A stretch of DNA of 32,179 nucleotides, taken from contig JAISMS010000091.1 in the NCBI GenBank assembly GCA_031276565.1, forward strand, positions 1 to 32,179. Reading direction: 5' to 3'. The translations under genes were made by a program, and so were the position numbers. Shown here piece by piece: positions 16,087 through 24,847 of the stretch. The DNA comes from Holosporaceae bacterium (GTDB lineage: Bacteria > Pseudomonadota > Alphaproteobacteria > UBA3830). How positions within the stretch are numbered: the stretch's first letter is position 1; the number at the start of each line of letters is the position of its first letter. A model generated the notes under the pieces. The model was not told the origin of the DNA. It searched no databases and saw only the letters and a list, made by a program, of their open reading frames with translations.

Positions 16087-16365
16087 TTATTCGCCCGGTT
16101 TGTTCTCCGTCGTCGCGCCCGCAAGCGGCTTAAGGCGAAGAATCTCCACAAATCCGGCGCAGTCAACTGTTTTGTCGCCGACGTTTACATTCTCCGGAAC
16201 ACGAATTGACCTTACCCGGGAGTCCTCGAAAACTGAGGTTCAGATTTCCCGAAATTTGGAACCGGATTCGAATGTTACGTCTACAGATGCAGGCAATTAC
16301 GGCGATTCCGTTGATTCTCACGCTTTTCAGGTTTGCACGGGCGAAGCTTTATCGTAAAACTTCCG
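16087..16365 (-). pseudogene. Decayed C-terminal fragment of another LRR_5 gene
   Basis: Leftward reading gives ANLKSVRINGIAVIAC (an LRR half-repeat) near 16350-16300. A frameshift follows, then VTFESGSKFREI, an in-frame TGA at 16240-16242, and VRSIRVPENVNVGDK with VEILRLKPLAGATTENKPGE up to TAA at 16087-16089. The tail matches the C-terminus of the adjacent gene (VEILRFKPTAPTEDK). No start or signal peptide remains. This fills the gap between the LRR cluster and the LppC-like gene. Nothing is seen in 16366-16454. Confidence 0.8.
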
Positions 16366-16454
16366 GCAAATATTGTCCGCCGTTATGAAGCAAATTGAAA
16401 CGAATAACAAATCCTAACGCGCGTCTCCGCAGCCGGGCGAGAGCGGTACGCATG

Positions 16455-17528
16455 TCATGCATCTTCCGCAGCGTCATCCGGCGTTAATCGAATTTTTTGC
16501 GAGTTTTTCATGCGGAAAATCTCCGGAGTTCGCCTCAGCCGGTATTTCTTATTGAGGAGAATTTTTCCGCTGCATCCCTGATAGTTAATCTCCGTCAACG
16601 GAATTTCGCCATTAACCGATTCGTTTATCATTCCGACAAGATCATAGCCGATAATATCCGGCGCCGTCGGACGCATTCCGAAGACGGATGCGTATTTGTT
16701 CTCAAATTTCGGACGGTCTCGACCGCCAAAAAAGGCAAAAATCGCTCCGTTCCAGGCTTCCGGATTGGATAAAACCGCGGAACTCAACGTAAATACCGCT
16801 ACATTCTTCAGTCGGGCAGCGTCCGCTACGGGATCGATCGCGAAGACGATTTCTTTGCCGGAGTTTTGGGCGTATCGGGTGGCCGTTTTACGCGAAATAC
16901 TTTGATAGCGCAGAACTTCGACGGCGTCATCCCCAAGTCTGCGCTTTTTCAGCTCGTCGGAGATGATGGCCAGAATTCCGTCTCCCACTTCTCCGTTCGG
17001 GAGAATGACAAGGAAACTGTTTGCGTCTTCCGAATCCGCATATTTCAGCAGCGATCGAATTTCATCCCTCGGAGAGAGACCGCAGGCAAAAACATGTTCG
17101 CCGTTTATTCTCGCATCGTTGGAAAGCGATAATATCGGAATTTTGGGAAACAGCGCCGCGTATTGTTTCGTTTCGGAAGCGAATACCGGCCCGATGACAG
17201 CCTTCAGATTTTTATCTTTAAAATCATCATATATTTTAAATTTTTCAATCGAAGAATCTGCGGTATCCAGCACATGGAAATCGACGTTGCGGCTGTTAAG
17301 GGCGCCCAAAAGACACGCGTTCAGTATACTTTGCCCGACGTCTCCGTTGCGACCGGATAACGGCAGCAGCAGCAACACGGCATTTTTGTTTTGGCCGAAG
17401 GAGCGCAGCTCCGGATCGAATAAAACATCCTCCTCCCGCGGGACTGGAATTTTTTCCCCGGGACGAATATCTTTATCGGCGGAGCAGGAAGCCAGGCAAA
17501 GCAAAAGGAGCAATCGTATTGAACGCAT
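16455..17528 (-). CDS. LppC/LpoA-like lipoprotein (penicillin-binding-protein activator family)
   Basis: The 357-residue product starts MRSIRLLLLLCLASC, a lipoprotein signal with lipobox L-A-S-C (Cys15), so it should be acylated in the periplasm. The body is a type I periplasmic-binding-protein fold: AVLLLLPLSGRNGDVGQSILNA (about 53-74), KAVIGPVFASETKQYA (about 108-123), IPILSLSNDA and the FGMRPTAPDIIGYDLVGM region near the C-terminus. In gammaproteobacteria LpoA activates PBP1A. For alphaproteobacterial relatives the partner is less certain. It diverges from rsmI exactly as in the yraM-yraL arrangement, with overlapping 5' ends. Confidence 0.82.
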   Translation of the reverse strand: MRSIRLLLLLCLASCSADKDIRPGEKIPVPREEDVLFDPELRSFGQNKNAVLLLLPLSGRNGDVGQSILNACLLGALNSRNVDFHVLDTADSSIEKFKIYDDFKDKNLKAVIGPVFASETKQYAALFPKIPILSLSNDARINGEHVFACGLSPRDEIRSLLKYADSEDANSFLVILPNGEVGDGILAIISDELKKRRLGDDAVEVLRYQSISRKTATRYAQNSGKEIVFAIDPVADAARLKNVAVFTLSSAVLSNPEAWNGAIFAFFGGRDRPKFENKYASVFGMRPTAPDIIGYDLVGMINESVNGEIPLTEINYQGCSGKILLNKKYRLRRTPEIFRMKNSQKIRLTPDDAAEDA

Positions 17529-18406
17529 TTCCGTCCCGTGAATCATACGAAAAATTTTCGCAAAAACTGCGCGAGCAACAGCATAAACCGGGACTGTATC
17601 TGGTTGCAACTCCCATAGGTAACATATTCGATATCAGCCTGCGTGCCCTGTATATTTTGGGCATATCCGAGCGCATTTTTGCGGAGGATACGCGTCGATC
17701 CCGTAAATTGTTGAATTTTTACGGCATAAAAACGCCGTTAATTTCATGCCGGGAACATAACGAAGATGATTTTTCCGTTCTGTCCGAAATTCGGGAAGGC
17801 GGCGTTTATTCTTTGATTTCCGACGCCGGTACTCCTCTGATTTCCGATCCCGGCTACAGGCTCGTCAATCGATGTCTGGAACGCCGCACGGACGTTTTTC
17901 CGATTCCCGGTCCGAGCTCCGCCGTCGCCGGCCTGATCGCGTCCGGCCTGCCGACGGACCGGTTTTTATTCCAGGGATTTCTGCCGGCGAAATCGTCAGC
18001 CCGCAGAACAGATCTGAAAGAGCTGAAGGAAATCCGTGCGACCCTGGTGTTTTTCGAATCTCCGGGACGCGTTTTGCAAACACTGGAGGACATGCTGGAG
18101 ATCTTCGGAGAGCGCCGCTGCTGCATTTGTCGGGAAATCACCAAGATTTTTGAAGAATTCAGGCGGGGAAATCTGTCGGAGATGATACATCGTTTTTCCG
18201 AAACCGAACCGATCGGCGAATTCGTGCTGGTAATCGAAGGCAATAACGGAAAAGCCGTCGACGAAGCGGCCGGGCTTTTCGAACTGGCCGAATTGCTGAA
18301 AACCGAAACTTTAAAAAGCGCCGTTGATCGGATCGCGCGCAAATACGGGCTGTCGAGAAAAAAAGCCTACGAAAAAGCACTGCAAATAAAAGGGGAAATC
18401 CGATGA
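17519..18406 (+). CDS. rsmI: 16S rRNA (cytidine-1402 2'-O)-methyltransferase RsmI
   Basis: The 295-residue product methylates the ribose of C1402 in 16S rRNA using S-adenosylmethionine. Family motifs are GLYLVATPIGNIFDISLRAL (about 26-45), FAEDTRRSRKLLNFYGI (about 55-71), SLISDAGTPLISDPGY (about 100-115), and PGPSSAVAGLIASGLPTDRF (about 132-151). The C-terminal DRIARKYGLSRKKAYEKAL is typical. The start is TTG at 17519, placed 8 bases after AAGGAG. There is no ATG before the conserved region. The stop overlaps yraN by 4 bp. Confidence 0.95.
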   Translation: MNAFPSRESYEKFSQKLREQQHKPGLYLVATPIGNIFDISLRALYILGISERIFAEDTRRSRKLLNFYGIKTPLISCREHNEDDFSVLSEIREGGVYSLISDAGTPLISDPGYRLVNRCLERRTDVFPIPGPSSAVAGLIASGLPTDRFLFQGFLPAKSSARRTDLKELKEIRATLVFFESPGRVLQTLEDMLEIFGERRCCICREITKIFEEFRRGNLSEMIHRFSETEPIGEFVLVIEGNNGKAVDEAAGLFELAELLKTETLKSAVDRIARKYGLSRKKAYEKALQIKGEIR

Positions 18407-18744
18407 ACGAAACCGAAAGAAAAGGATATCTGGGGGAGTTCATCGCCATATTGCTGCTCAAAATCAAAGGATACAAAATCTTGGCCCGCAGATATAAAAC
18501 CCGCTGCGGAGAAATCGATATCATTGCCGAAAAAAATGACGTCGTCGTTTTCGTGGAAGTGAAATCGAGGAAAAGCTTCGAGCAATGTCATAATGCCGTA
18601 ACCGGTAAGCAGCTGGAACGCATTCGGCGCGCCTCGGAGATTTTTATGAGCCGCACCGGACGCACGAATTTTATTCGATATGACGTCATTCTGGTGGCCG
18701 GTCGAAAATTCCCGCGGCACATTGAAAATATATTGTCGAAGTAA
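18403..18744 (+). CDS. yraN: YraN family protein (UPF0102), nuclease-like fold
   Basis: The 113-residue product shows the UPF0102 pattern: GYLGEFIAILLLKIKGYKIL (about 7-26), RYKTRCGEIDIIA (about 29-41) and VVVFVEVKSRKS (about 46-57). The E...GEID...EVK arrangement resembles a PD-(D/E)xK nuclease core. The cellular role is not settled. The ATGA overlap with rsmI indicates one operon, and the rsmI-yraN order next to an LppC-like gene is widespread in proteobacteria. Confidence 0.93.
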   Translation: MNETERKGYLGEFIAILLLKIKGYKILARRYKTRCGEIDIIAEKNDVVVFVEVKSRKSFEQCHNAVTGKQLERIRRASEIFMSRTGRTNFIRYDVILVAGRKFPRHIENILSK

Positions 18745-18798
18745 ACGCTCCGTCCGAAGATTTTTCTCGGCGCGCATAATCCGCCGCCGAATTTTCCT

Positions 18799-20337
18799 TT
18801 AACGCAGAGTATCCTGCGTCCGATTCAAAATGTCCTGCGATGCGGCTCGTATAATCCCCGCCGTCGATGTTTCCTCTCGCCTCTGCCGCTTGATATGAGC
18901 CGGAATCAGCTTCTGAAGCGAAAGCTTAACGGGCATATCGAGTCTCTCCATATAGTCCCACAGAGTCGTTTGATCAACCGATAGCCGGAAATTCATTATC
19001 TCTTCCAAATGTTCTTTGTTGACGTCGTTGATAAATTGACAGATAACGGATATAAAAATTTGATATGTCCAATCCTTCCAAACTCTTTCCGATGAACATA
19101 TCATGAGATTACGCAAGAGACCGACACATTTAGCTTTATCAAAATTTTCCTCAAGGGAATACTCCAATATATCGGAGCAAAACTTCTTTAACGCCTGTTC
19201 TCTGCATTCGCAAAGAATGACGTTTAACCCTAGACGGTACTGGCAAATACCGAAGATATATTCGAAATCGAAGGCAAACAGTTTTATGTTATCCTCCTCC
19301 GCCGGCTGTTGTACTTTTTCGTTAATCAGAAACGACGCCGCAAAGTCATAATAAAGAGGCAACAGAATAAGGAAAACCTCCATCGACGGATTCAAAATGA
19401 ATAAATATTCAAAAAACAGCCGTTTGGAACATTGATCCCACAGAAGATTAAATATTTCGTTTCGCCCGTTCAGTCCCGAAAATATTTCTCCGTAATTCGT
19501 CTTTATAAACAGCCGTAACGGCGTTTCACCATCCGAGTTCGGACGGTCCATGCATTCCGTCAACTCGGCGATATCGAATCTTTCCAAAAAATATCGGACG
19601 GTGTCCGCATCACCGCATTTTAAAATCGTTTCGGTCAATTCCGGTAATTCCTCCGTATCGATAAAATCCAAAAAGTATTTGGCCGGACATTTGTTGCCGT
19701 GAATATTCAAAAGAAGCGTTTCCGTTAATCCCCGGAAATTTTCGTCTCTGATCTTTAGGAGCAACATAATGTTTTCATGATAAACGATACGGTATACCAG
19801 CCGCTTTCCGAATTCGAAATCGAGATCCTGAAATGCGGCTGTGATATCGTCAAAAAAAAGACATGTTCCGGAAAGATCCTTTATGCGTTCCTCCACGTCA
19901 TTCAGACTCGGAAAAAGACGAAGAAGGTCATCTCCCGATGAAAGCGGGAGACGGTCTCTTTTTTTCGCAGATATTCTGTATCTTTCCGATATTTTACGCT
20001 GCAGCCAAAAGTTGTTTCCGGTTCTCTCCCATAACGACTTGAAATAACCCCAAACGAGCGGACGGGCGACCATAAAATTTTCGACGCAGATCTGATTGTT
20101 TTCGTTAACTAAAAATTCGGAACTTGCGCAAAATTTCAAAAAATCCCGGGCGCTGTTCTCGATCTGCAGTCTTATCGATTTCTGATCATTTAATATCGAC
20201 GACGCCAGATTAAGAATCCGGTCGCAATCATGACATGCGTCTTCGAAAACGGACTCCTGCTCCTTCTGCATACCGAAACAATTGTCACACGAAAAGAAAC
20301 CGGCCAGAAAACCGATTAACAACGAACAGTTTTTCAT
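18799..20337 (-). CDS. Secreted protein of a lineage-specific paralogous family (copy 1, 512 aa)
   Basis: I do not recognise the family. ATG 20337 follows GAGAGG and opens a signal peptide (MKNCSLLIGFLAGFFSCDNCFG). The mature part is predominantly helical. It includes CLFFDDITAAFQDLDFEFG (about 165-185), then ETLLLNIHGNKCPAKYFLDF and a segment ILKCGDADTVRYFLERFD ... NSDGETPLRLFI that looks like a single degenerate ankyrin repeat. A conserved LLRNLMICS and LWDYMERL lie near the end. Unlike its two paralogues it lacks the Gln/Ala/Arg-rich C-terminal repeats and ends with a short basic tail. A secreted effector role is an inference from the signal peptide and context. Confidence 0.8.
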   Translation of the reverse strand: MKNCSLLIGFLAGFFSCDNCFGMQKEQESVFEDACHDCDRILNLASSILNDQKSIRLQIENSARDFLKFCASSEFLVNENNQICVENFMVARPLVWGYFKSLWERTGNNFWLQRKISERYRISAKKRDRLPLSSGDDLLRLFPSLNDVEERIKDLSGTCLFFDDITAAFQDLDFEFGKRLVYRIVYHENIMLLLKIRDENFRGLTETLLLNIHGNKCPAKYFLDFIDTEELPELTETILKCGDADTVRYFLERFDIAELTECMDRPNSDGETPLRLFIKTNYGEIFSGLNGRNEIFNLLWDQCSKRLFFEYLFILNPSMEVFLILLPLYYDFAASFLINEKVQQPAEEDNIKLFAFDFEYIFGICQYRLGLNVILCECREQALKKFCSDILEYSLEENFDKAKCVGLLRNLMICSSERVWKDWTYQIFISVICQFINDVNKEHLEEIMNFRLSVDQTTLWDYMERLDMPVKLSLQKLIPAHIKRQRREETSTAGIIRAASQDILNRTQDTLR

Positions 20338-20591
20338 ACTACCTCTCAAATTTATCGCATATAAATATATTCTGATAAATCTATATTATTTTTAAGATCA
20401 AGCAACGGTGAATTATATATAATCCGACTGACATCGGGGAAATTTATAAAATTTCCCGACGCATCGAAAACATATCGCTGAAGCAAAAGTCCGGAGATAT
20501 CCGGCGGCAGGACGAAAAAATCGCAAATAATAATTCTCCGCCGCCGGCATTCCGTGCTGCGTTTACGGAGGAGGAAGCGCGGATAATATTT

Positions 20592-22529
20592 CTATCTTCC
20601 CCACAAGCTCGGCATTATTCTCGCCGTTCTTCTTCCTTGCGCCCCTGCTGTCGGCTGCGCCGGCTGCCGTCCCGGCTGCGTTGCCGCCGATTGCGCCGCC
20701 GTCTGCGCTTCGGCTGTCCTCGGCTGCGTTGCCGCCGATTGCGCCGCTGCCGTCTGCGCTTCGACTGTCCTCGGCTGTACCCGCGCCGGCATCGTACGAA
20801 CCGGTTGCTCTTGCTGTTCCCGCTGCGTCGCCGCCGACTGCGCCTCGACTGTCCTCTGCTGCGCCGATCGCCGTCCCGACTGCGACCTCGTCAATTGCGC
20901 CGCCGTCTGCACCCTTATTGTCCTCTGCCGTCGGATACCGGCCGGAATTTCATTCTGAATCAAAAATCTGACGGCCGGAAGAAGTTTCTCCACATAATCC
21001 CACAGGTCGGTTCCGTTGACTGACCGGAGATTCAGAATCTGACGCAAATGTTCCCTGTTAATACTTCGGATAAATTGCCTGACAATCGGCATAAAAACCA
21101 AACCCGCTTCGTCCGTCGGGGTTTTATCGGATAAACATATGACAAGATTACGCAACAGGCCAGCGCATTTCGGTTTACTGAAATTTTCATCAAGATCAAG
21201 AAGAAGGAAACGCCTCAATACATCGGACTGAAATTTCTCCGACGCCGCACGTCCGTACTGTGAATAAATATAGTCAGAGGCGTAACGGGAGTAAAAGCCC
21301 GCGACCTCGGAGGCAAATAATTTTATTCCGTTTTCCTGCTCCGACGTTTGCGCCTTTTCATTAATCAGAAAAGACGCCGCAAAATCATTATAAAGCGACA
21401 ACATGTCAAAGTGAAACGGCAGCGACGGCTGGGAGTCGGATAAATACTCCAAAAACAGACGCTTGGGGCATTTGTTCCACAAAAGATTAAATACTTCGTA
21501 AAGATTCCCGTCCGGTTCCGGGAATATCTCTTGGTAATTCTCCTCTATGAATAATCCCAACGGCGTTTTGCCGTCCGAGTTTATCGCGCCTATGCATCGT
21601 GTCACCTCGTCCTCGCCGTCCAAACTTTCCAAAAAACGACGGACGACGTCCGGAGCGCGGCATTTTAAAATCGTTTCGGCCAAACGGGGAAATTCCCCCA
21701 CATTGAAAAGATCGAAAAAATACTTGGCCGGGCATGTGTCGCCGTAAATATTCAAAAGAAGCGTTTCCGCCAATCCCCGGAAATTTTCGTCCTTAATTTC
21801 GAACAGCAACCGAACGTTCGCATGACCTCGGATGTGATCCGCCAGCTGCCCCCAAAGATTGAAATCCAGATTCTGAAACAGATTTATGATATCATCAAAA
21901 AAATAACACGTTTCGGAAAGAGCCAATATGCATACGTTTATATTATTTTCGTTCGTATTACCCGTATCGTTTATGAATGCATTTATAAATGCAGGCTTAT
22001 TCATTCGGTTTGCCATATTTTCGAGACACCGACCGGGATTGGGCCGAAATCCCGGCAGATTATATTTACGTATTAGCGATAACGTTTGTGATATTTCTTT
22101 TCGCAGCCAAAAATTACTTTCGGATCTTTCCCAAAACGGGTCGAAATAACCCCAAACAAGCGGTTGAGTTATCATAAATTTTCTAAAGAGTCCGAGATCC
22201 TCCGATTGTCTCGGGGTAAGATAATCTTCCCAAATGATTTGCTCTGCCCCTTGAAGGCGTTGTCGTTCAACGAACTCCAAAGGATCGACATAAGACTCGA
22301 TACAAGATTCGATGTTTTCGCAAAATCTCAAAAAATCCCCGGCGATTCCCATAATCCGCGCTCTTATCGAGCGCTGACGCCGACATGTCTCCGGCAAATC
22401 ATCAAGAATTCGGTCACACTGCCTGTATGAATTTTCTAAAGCGATCGCCTCCTCTGTCCGCATGCCGAAACAGCTGTCATACGAAAACAGGCCGATCGAA
22501 AGTCCGATTAATAACAAATATTTTTTCAT
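20592..22529 (-). CDS. Secreted paralogous-family protein (copy 2, 645 aa) with repeat-rich C-terminus
   Basis: The product is a paralogue of the genes at 18799 and 22756, sharing the signal peptide (MKKYLLLIGLSIGLFSYDSCFGM), YFFDDIINLFQNLDFNL, TLLLNIYGDTCPAKYFFDL, the ankyrin-like NSDGKTPLGLFI and NLVICLSDKT ... LWDYVEKLLP. Residues about 535-645 are a Gln/Ala/Arg-rich tail built from RT(V/A)EAQ(S/T)AA and QPVRTMPARVQP-like units, ending RRTARIMPSLWGR. The start 22529 is chosen by homology to the paralogues. A second in-frame ATG at 22544 lies in the same short leader, and neither has a strong ribosome-binding site. A consensus-like promoter lies just upstream. Confidence 0.8.
   Translation of the reverse strand: MKKYLLLIGLSIGLFSYDSCFGMRTEEAIALENSYRQCDRILDDLPETCRRQRSIRARIMGIAGDFLRFCENIESCIESYVDPLEFVERQRLQGAEQIIWEDYLTPRQSEDLGLFRKFMITQPLVWGYFDPFWERSESNFWLRKEISQTLSLIRKYNLPGFRPNPGRCLENMANRMNKPAFINAFINDTGNTNENNINVCILALSETCYFFDDIINLFQNLDFNLWGQLADHIRGHANVRLLFEIKDENFRGLAETLLLNIYGDTCPAKYFFDLFNVGEFPRLAETILKCRAPDVVRRFLESLDGEDEVTRCIGAINSDGKTPLGLFIEENYQEIFPEPDGNLYEVFNLLWNKCPKRLFLEYLSDSQPSLPFHFDMLSLYNDFAASFLINEKAQTSEQENGIKLFASEVAGFYSRYASDYIYSQYGRAASEKFQSDVLRRFLLLDLDENFSKPKCAGLLRNLVICLSDKTPTDEAGLVFMPIVRQFIRSINREHLRQILNLRSVNGTDLWDYVEKLLPAVRFLIQNEIPAGIRRQRTIRVQTAAQLTRSQSGRRSAQQRTVEAQSAATQREQQEQPVRTMPARVQPRTVEAQTAAAQSAATQPRTAEAQTAAQSAATQPGRQPAQPTAGAQGRRTARIMPSLWGR
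20595..20960 (-). repeat. GC-rich Gln/Ala/Arg coding repeats, copy-2 gene
   Basis: This tract encodes alternating RTxEAQxAA and (Q/R)EQQEQPVRTMP units. More than 100 bp of it (about 20610-20720) is almost identical to 22775-22885 of the neighbouring paralogue. The high GC of the tract contrasts with the AT-rich flanks. Confidence 0.85.
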
Positions 22530-22564
22530 ATTTTTGTTTCTCATATTTATATACATGTATATAT

Positions 22565-22593
22565 ATTATACCATATTTTTTATATGCCGTCAA
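22565..22593 (-). promoter_or_regulatory. Sigma-70-like promoter for the copy-2 gene
   Basis: On the - strand TTGACG (22593-22588) and TATAAT (22570-22565) are separated by exactly 17 bp. The expected transcription start falls about 30 nt before the ATG at 22529. Confidence 0.7.
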
Positions 22594-22755
22594 CTGAAAA
22601 ACAAACCCGCACCGGCGATTTTCGGACAAATCGAAAACATATCGCTGAAGCAAAAGCCCGAAGATATCCGACGGCAGGACGAAAAAATCGCAAACAATTC
22701 TTCACCGCCGGCATTCCGTGCCGCGTTTGCGGAAGAAGGAGCTCGAATAATATCT

Positions 22756-24570
22756 CTATCTTCTCCCCAAATTCGGCATTATTCTCGCCGTTCTTCTTCC
22801 TTGCGCCCCTGCTGTCGGCTGCGCCGGTTGTCGTCCCGGCTGCGTTGCCGCCGATTGCGCCGCCGTCTGCGCCTCGGCTGTCCTCGGCTGTACCCGCGCC
22901 GGCATCGTACGAACCGGTTGCTCTTGCCGTTCCCGCTGCTGCGCCGCCGACTGCGCCTCGGCTGTCCTCGACTGTACCCGCGGCATCGTATGAACCGATT
23001 GCTCTTGCCGTTCCCGCTGCTGCGCCGCCGACTGCGCCTCGGCTGTCCTCGACTGTGTCAGTCGCCGTCCCGGCTGCGACCTCGTCAATTGCGCCGCCGC
23101 CTGCGCCTCGGCTGTCCTCTGCTGTCGGATACCGGCCGGAATTTCATTCTGAATCAAACCCCTGACGTCCGGAAGAAGTTTCTCCATATAATCCCACAGG
23201 TCGGTTCCGTTGACCAAACGGAGATTCAGAATCTGACGCAGGGGTTCCCTGTTAATACTTCGGATAATCAGTTTGACAATCCGCATAAAAACCAAACCCG
23301 CTTCGTCCGTCGAAGTTCTATCGAATAAACATATGATAAGATTACGTAACAGGCCGGCGCATTTCGATGATTCACTGAGATTTTCCCTCAAAAAATCGCC
23401 GATTTTGACATAAAAAATCTGCTCCTGGTTTACAAACCTGCCCACCGAAACAGCGTAATGTACATCGTAGAATTCGGAAGTAAATAATTTCAGGTCGTTT
23501 TCCTGTTCCGGGGTTTGCGGTTCATCACCAATCAGAAAAGACGCCGCAAAATCGTAATATGAAGATAAGGCGTTGCGGTGAAATTCTTCCCGCTCCCGAT
23601 CATTCTGCCACGGCACCGAATAGTACAGACATTGCAGCAGCAAGCTTTTGCGACACTTGCCCCATAAAAGATTAAATATCTCGTTTTCTCCCTTCAATAC
23701 CGAAGTCATTTCCTCGCAATTTCTGTAATTTCTGCCTATAAGCAATTGTAAGGGCGTTTTGTTTTCCGAACCCGGCGCGTTCATGCACAGCGTCAACTCG
23801 TCTTCGTTCTCGAATCTCTCCAAAAAACACCGAACGGTGTCCGCATCATCGCTGATAAAAATTACTTCGGCCAAACAAAACAGTTCCTCCTTATCGAGAA
23901 GATCAAAAAAATACTTGGCCGGACATATGTTACCGAAAATATTCAAAATAAGCGTTTCCGCCAGTCCTTTGAAACTTTCGTCTTTAATTTTGAACAACGG
24001 CCGGACGTACGCATGATTTCGGATATAATCCGCCAACTGCCTGCTAAAACTAAAATCGAGATCCTGAAACAGATTTATAATATCATCCAAAACATGACTC
24101 GTTTCGCAAAGATCTTTCATAAGGTTTTCCAGTTTCTTCGGACACGGAAAAAGCAGGCTCTCCGGCATATCTCTTCTTTCAGACAAAGCGGCCAAATATT
24201 CCGCACTGCTCGACAGGAGATACGCAGCCTGTCGCAACTTGGTATTATATCCGGACCTTTCCCAAAGCGGCTTGAAATATTCCCAGATACTGCGATGCCG
24301 AATCATAAAGTCAGCCGTGTAAGTCAGAAGATTGCCGCGAGCTTCTTTTTCGACATATTCGCAAAACATCAAAAAAGCCGAGGCGTTTTCCGCAATTTCC
24401 GATCTTATGGATTCCTGACGTTGTAATATCTCCGGCACGGCGTCGAGAATCAGATCACATCGTCGGTATGCTTTTTCTAAAACGGTCTCTTCCTCCGCCC
24501 GCATGCCGAAACAGCCGTCACACAAAAACAAGCCTGTCAAAAATCCTATTAATAATAAATATTTTTTCAT
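22756..24570 (-). CDS. Secreted paralogous-family protein (copy 3, 604 aa) with repeat-rich C-terminus
   Basis: ATG 24570 follows a GTAAAGAG site and begins MKKYLLLIGFLTGLFLCDGCFGM, a signal peptide shared with copy 2. The body repeats the family landmarks: VLDDIINLFQDLDFSFSRQLADYI, TLILNIFGNICPAKYFFDL, VRCFLERFENEDELTLCMNA, the ankyrin-like SENKTPLQLLI, and NLIICLFDRTSTDEAGLVFM. The last approximately 110 residues are Gln/Ala/Arg repeats with two copies of an SAAQQRERQEQ unit and the same RRTARIMP ending. No catalytic motif is visible. Together with copies 1 and 2 it forms a tandem array, probably arising by duplication. Confidence 0.8.
   Translation of the reverse strand: MKKYLLLIGFLTGLFLCDGCFGMRAEEETVLEKAYRRCDLILDAVPEILQRQESIRSEIAENASAFLMFCEYVEKEARGNLLTYTADFMIRHRSIWEYFKPLWERSGYNTKLRQAAYLLSSSAEYLAALSERRDMPESLLFPCPKKLENLMKDLCETSHVLDDIINLFQDLDFSFSRQLADYIRNHAYVRPLFKIKDESFKGLAETLILNIFGNICPAKYFFDLLDKEELFCLAEVIFISDDADTVRCFLERFENEDELTLCMNAPGSENKTPLQLLIGRNYRNCEEMTSVLKGENEIFNLLWGKCRKSLLLQCLYYSVPWQNDREREEFHRNALSSYYDFAASFLIGDEPQTPEQENDLKLFTSEFYDVHYAVSVGRFVNQEQIFYVKIGDFLRENLSESSKCAGLLRNLIICLFDRTSTDEAGLVFMRIVKLIIRSINREPLRQILNLRLVNGTDLWDYMEKLLPDVRGLIQNEIPAGIRQQRTAEAQAAAQLTRSQPGRRLTQSRTAEAQSAAQQRERQEQSVHTMPRVQSRTAEAQSAAQQRERQEQPVRTMPARVQPRTAEAQTAAQSAATQPGRQPAQPTAGAQGRRTARIMPNLGRR
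22759..23140 (-). repeat. GC-rich Gln/Ala/Arg coding repeats, copy-3 gene
   Basis: The tract contains a tandem unit encoding RTAEAQSAAQQRERQEQ(S/P)V(H/R)TMP, present twice, flanked by sequence shared with the copy-2 gene. The ends RTARIMP and QPAQPTAGAQGR are identical in both proteins. Confidence 0.85.
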
Positions 24571-24607
24571 ACTCTTTACCTTTTTTAATTTCTGAATATA
24601 TGTTGAA

Positions 24608-24636
24608 TATTTACTATATATTCCTTGCGTCGTCAA
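24608..24636 (-). promoter_or_regulatory. Promoter-like element for the copy-3 gene
   Basis: TTGACG on the - strand (24636-24631) is followed 17 bp later by TAAATA, in the same relative place as the copy-2 promoter. The -10 is weak. Confidence 0.4.
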
Positions 24637-24801
24637 CGATAAAAAAAATAAATATGCGCCCTTGGCGATTCTCGGACAGATAAGACAAACGGTTCTTCTC
24701 TTTTGTCTTATTTTTTACGGCAATGTTTCTTATTTCATCCAGATTCGCGCAGCCTGAGGAAAATATGTAAAATCCGCCGATGCGTCCGCCGGAAGCCGCT
24801 A

Positions 24802-24830
24802 TTGCAAAATTATATGAAACAATATATACC
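24802..24830 (+). promoter_or_regulatory. Possible promoter of tRNA-Val and accB
   Basis: TTGCAA (24802-24807) and TATACC (24825-24830) are spaced by 17 bp, and transcription would begin just before the tRNA at 24848. Both hexamers deviate from consensus. Confidence 0.4.
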
Positions 24831-24847
24831 TCTACCCGAGAGTTGTT

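Noticed and set aside
22462-23328. + strand Arg/Pro-rich frames over the paralogue repeats
   Set aside because: They are antisense readings of the GC-rich Gln/Ala/Arg repeats. Composition follows from the repeat.
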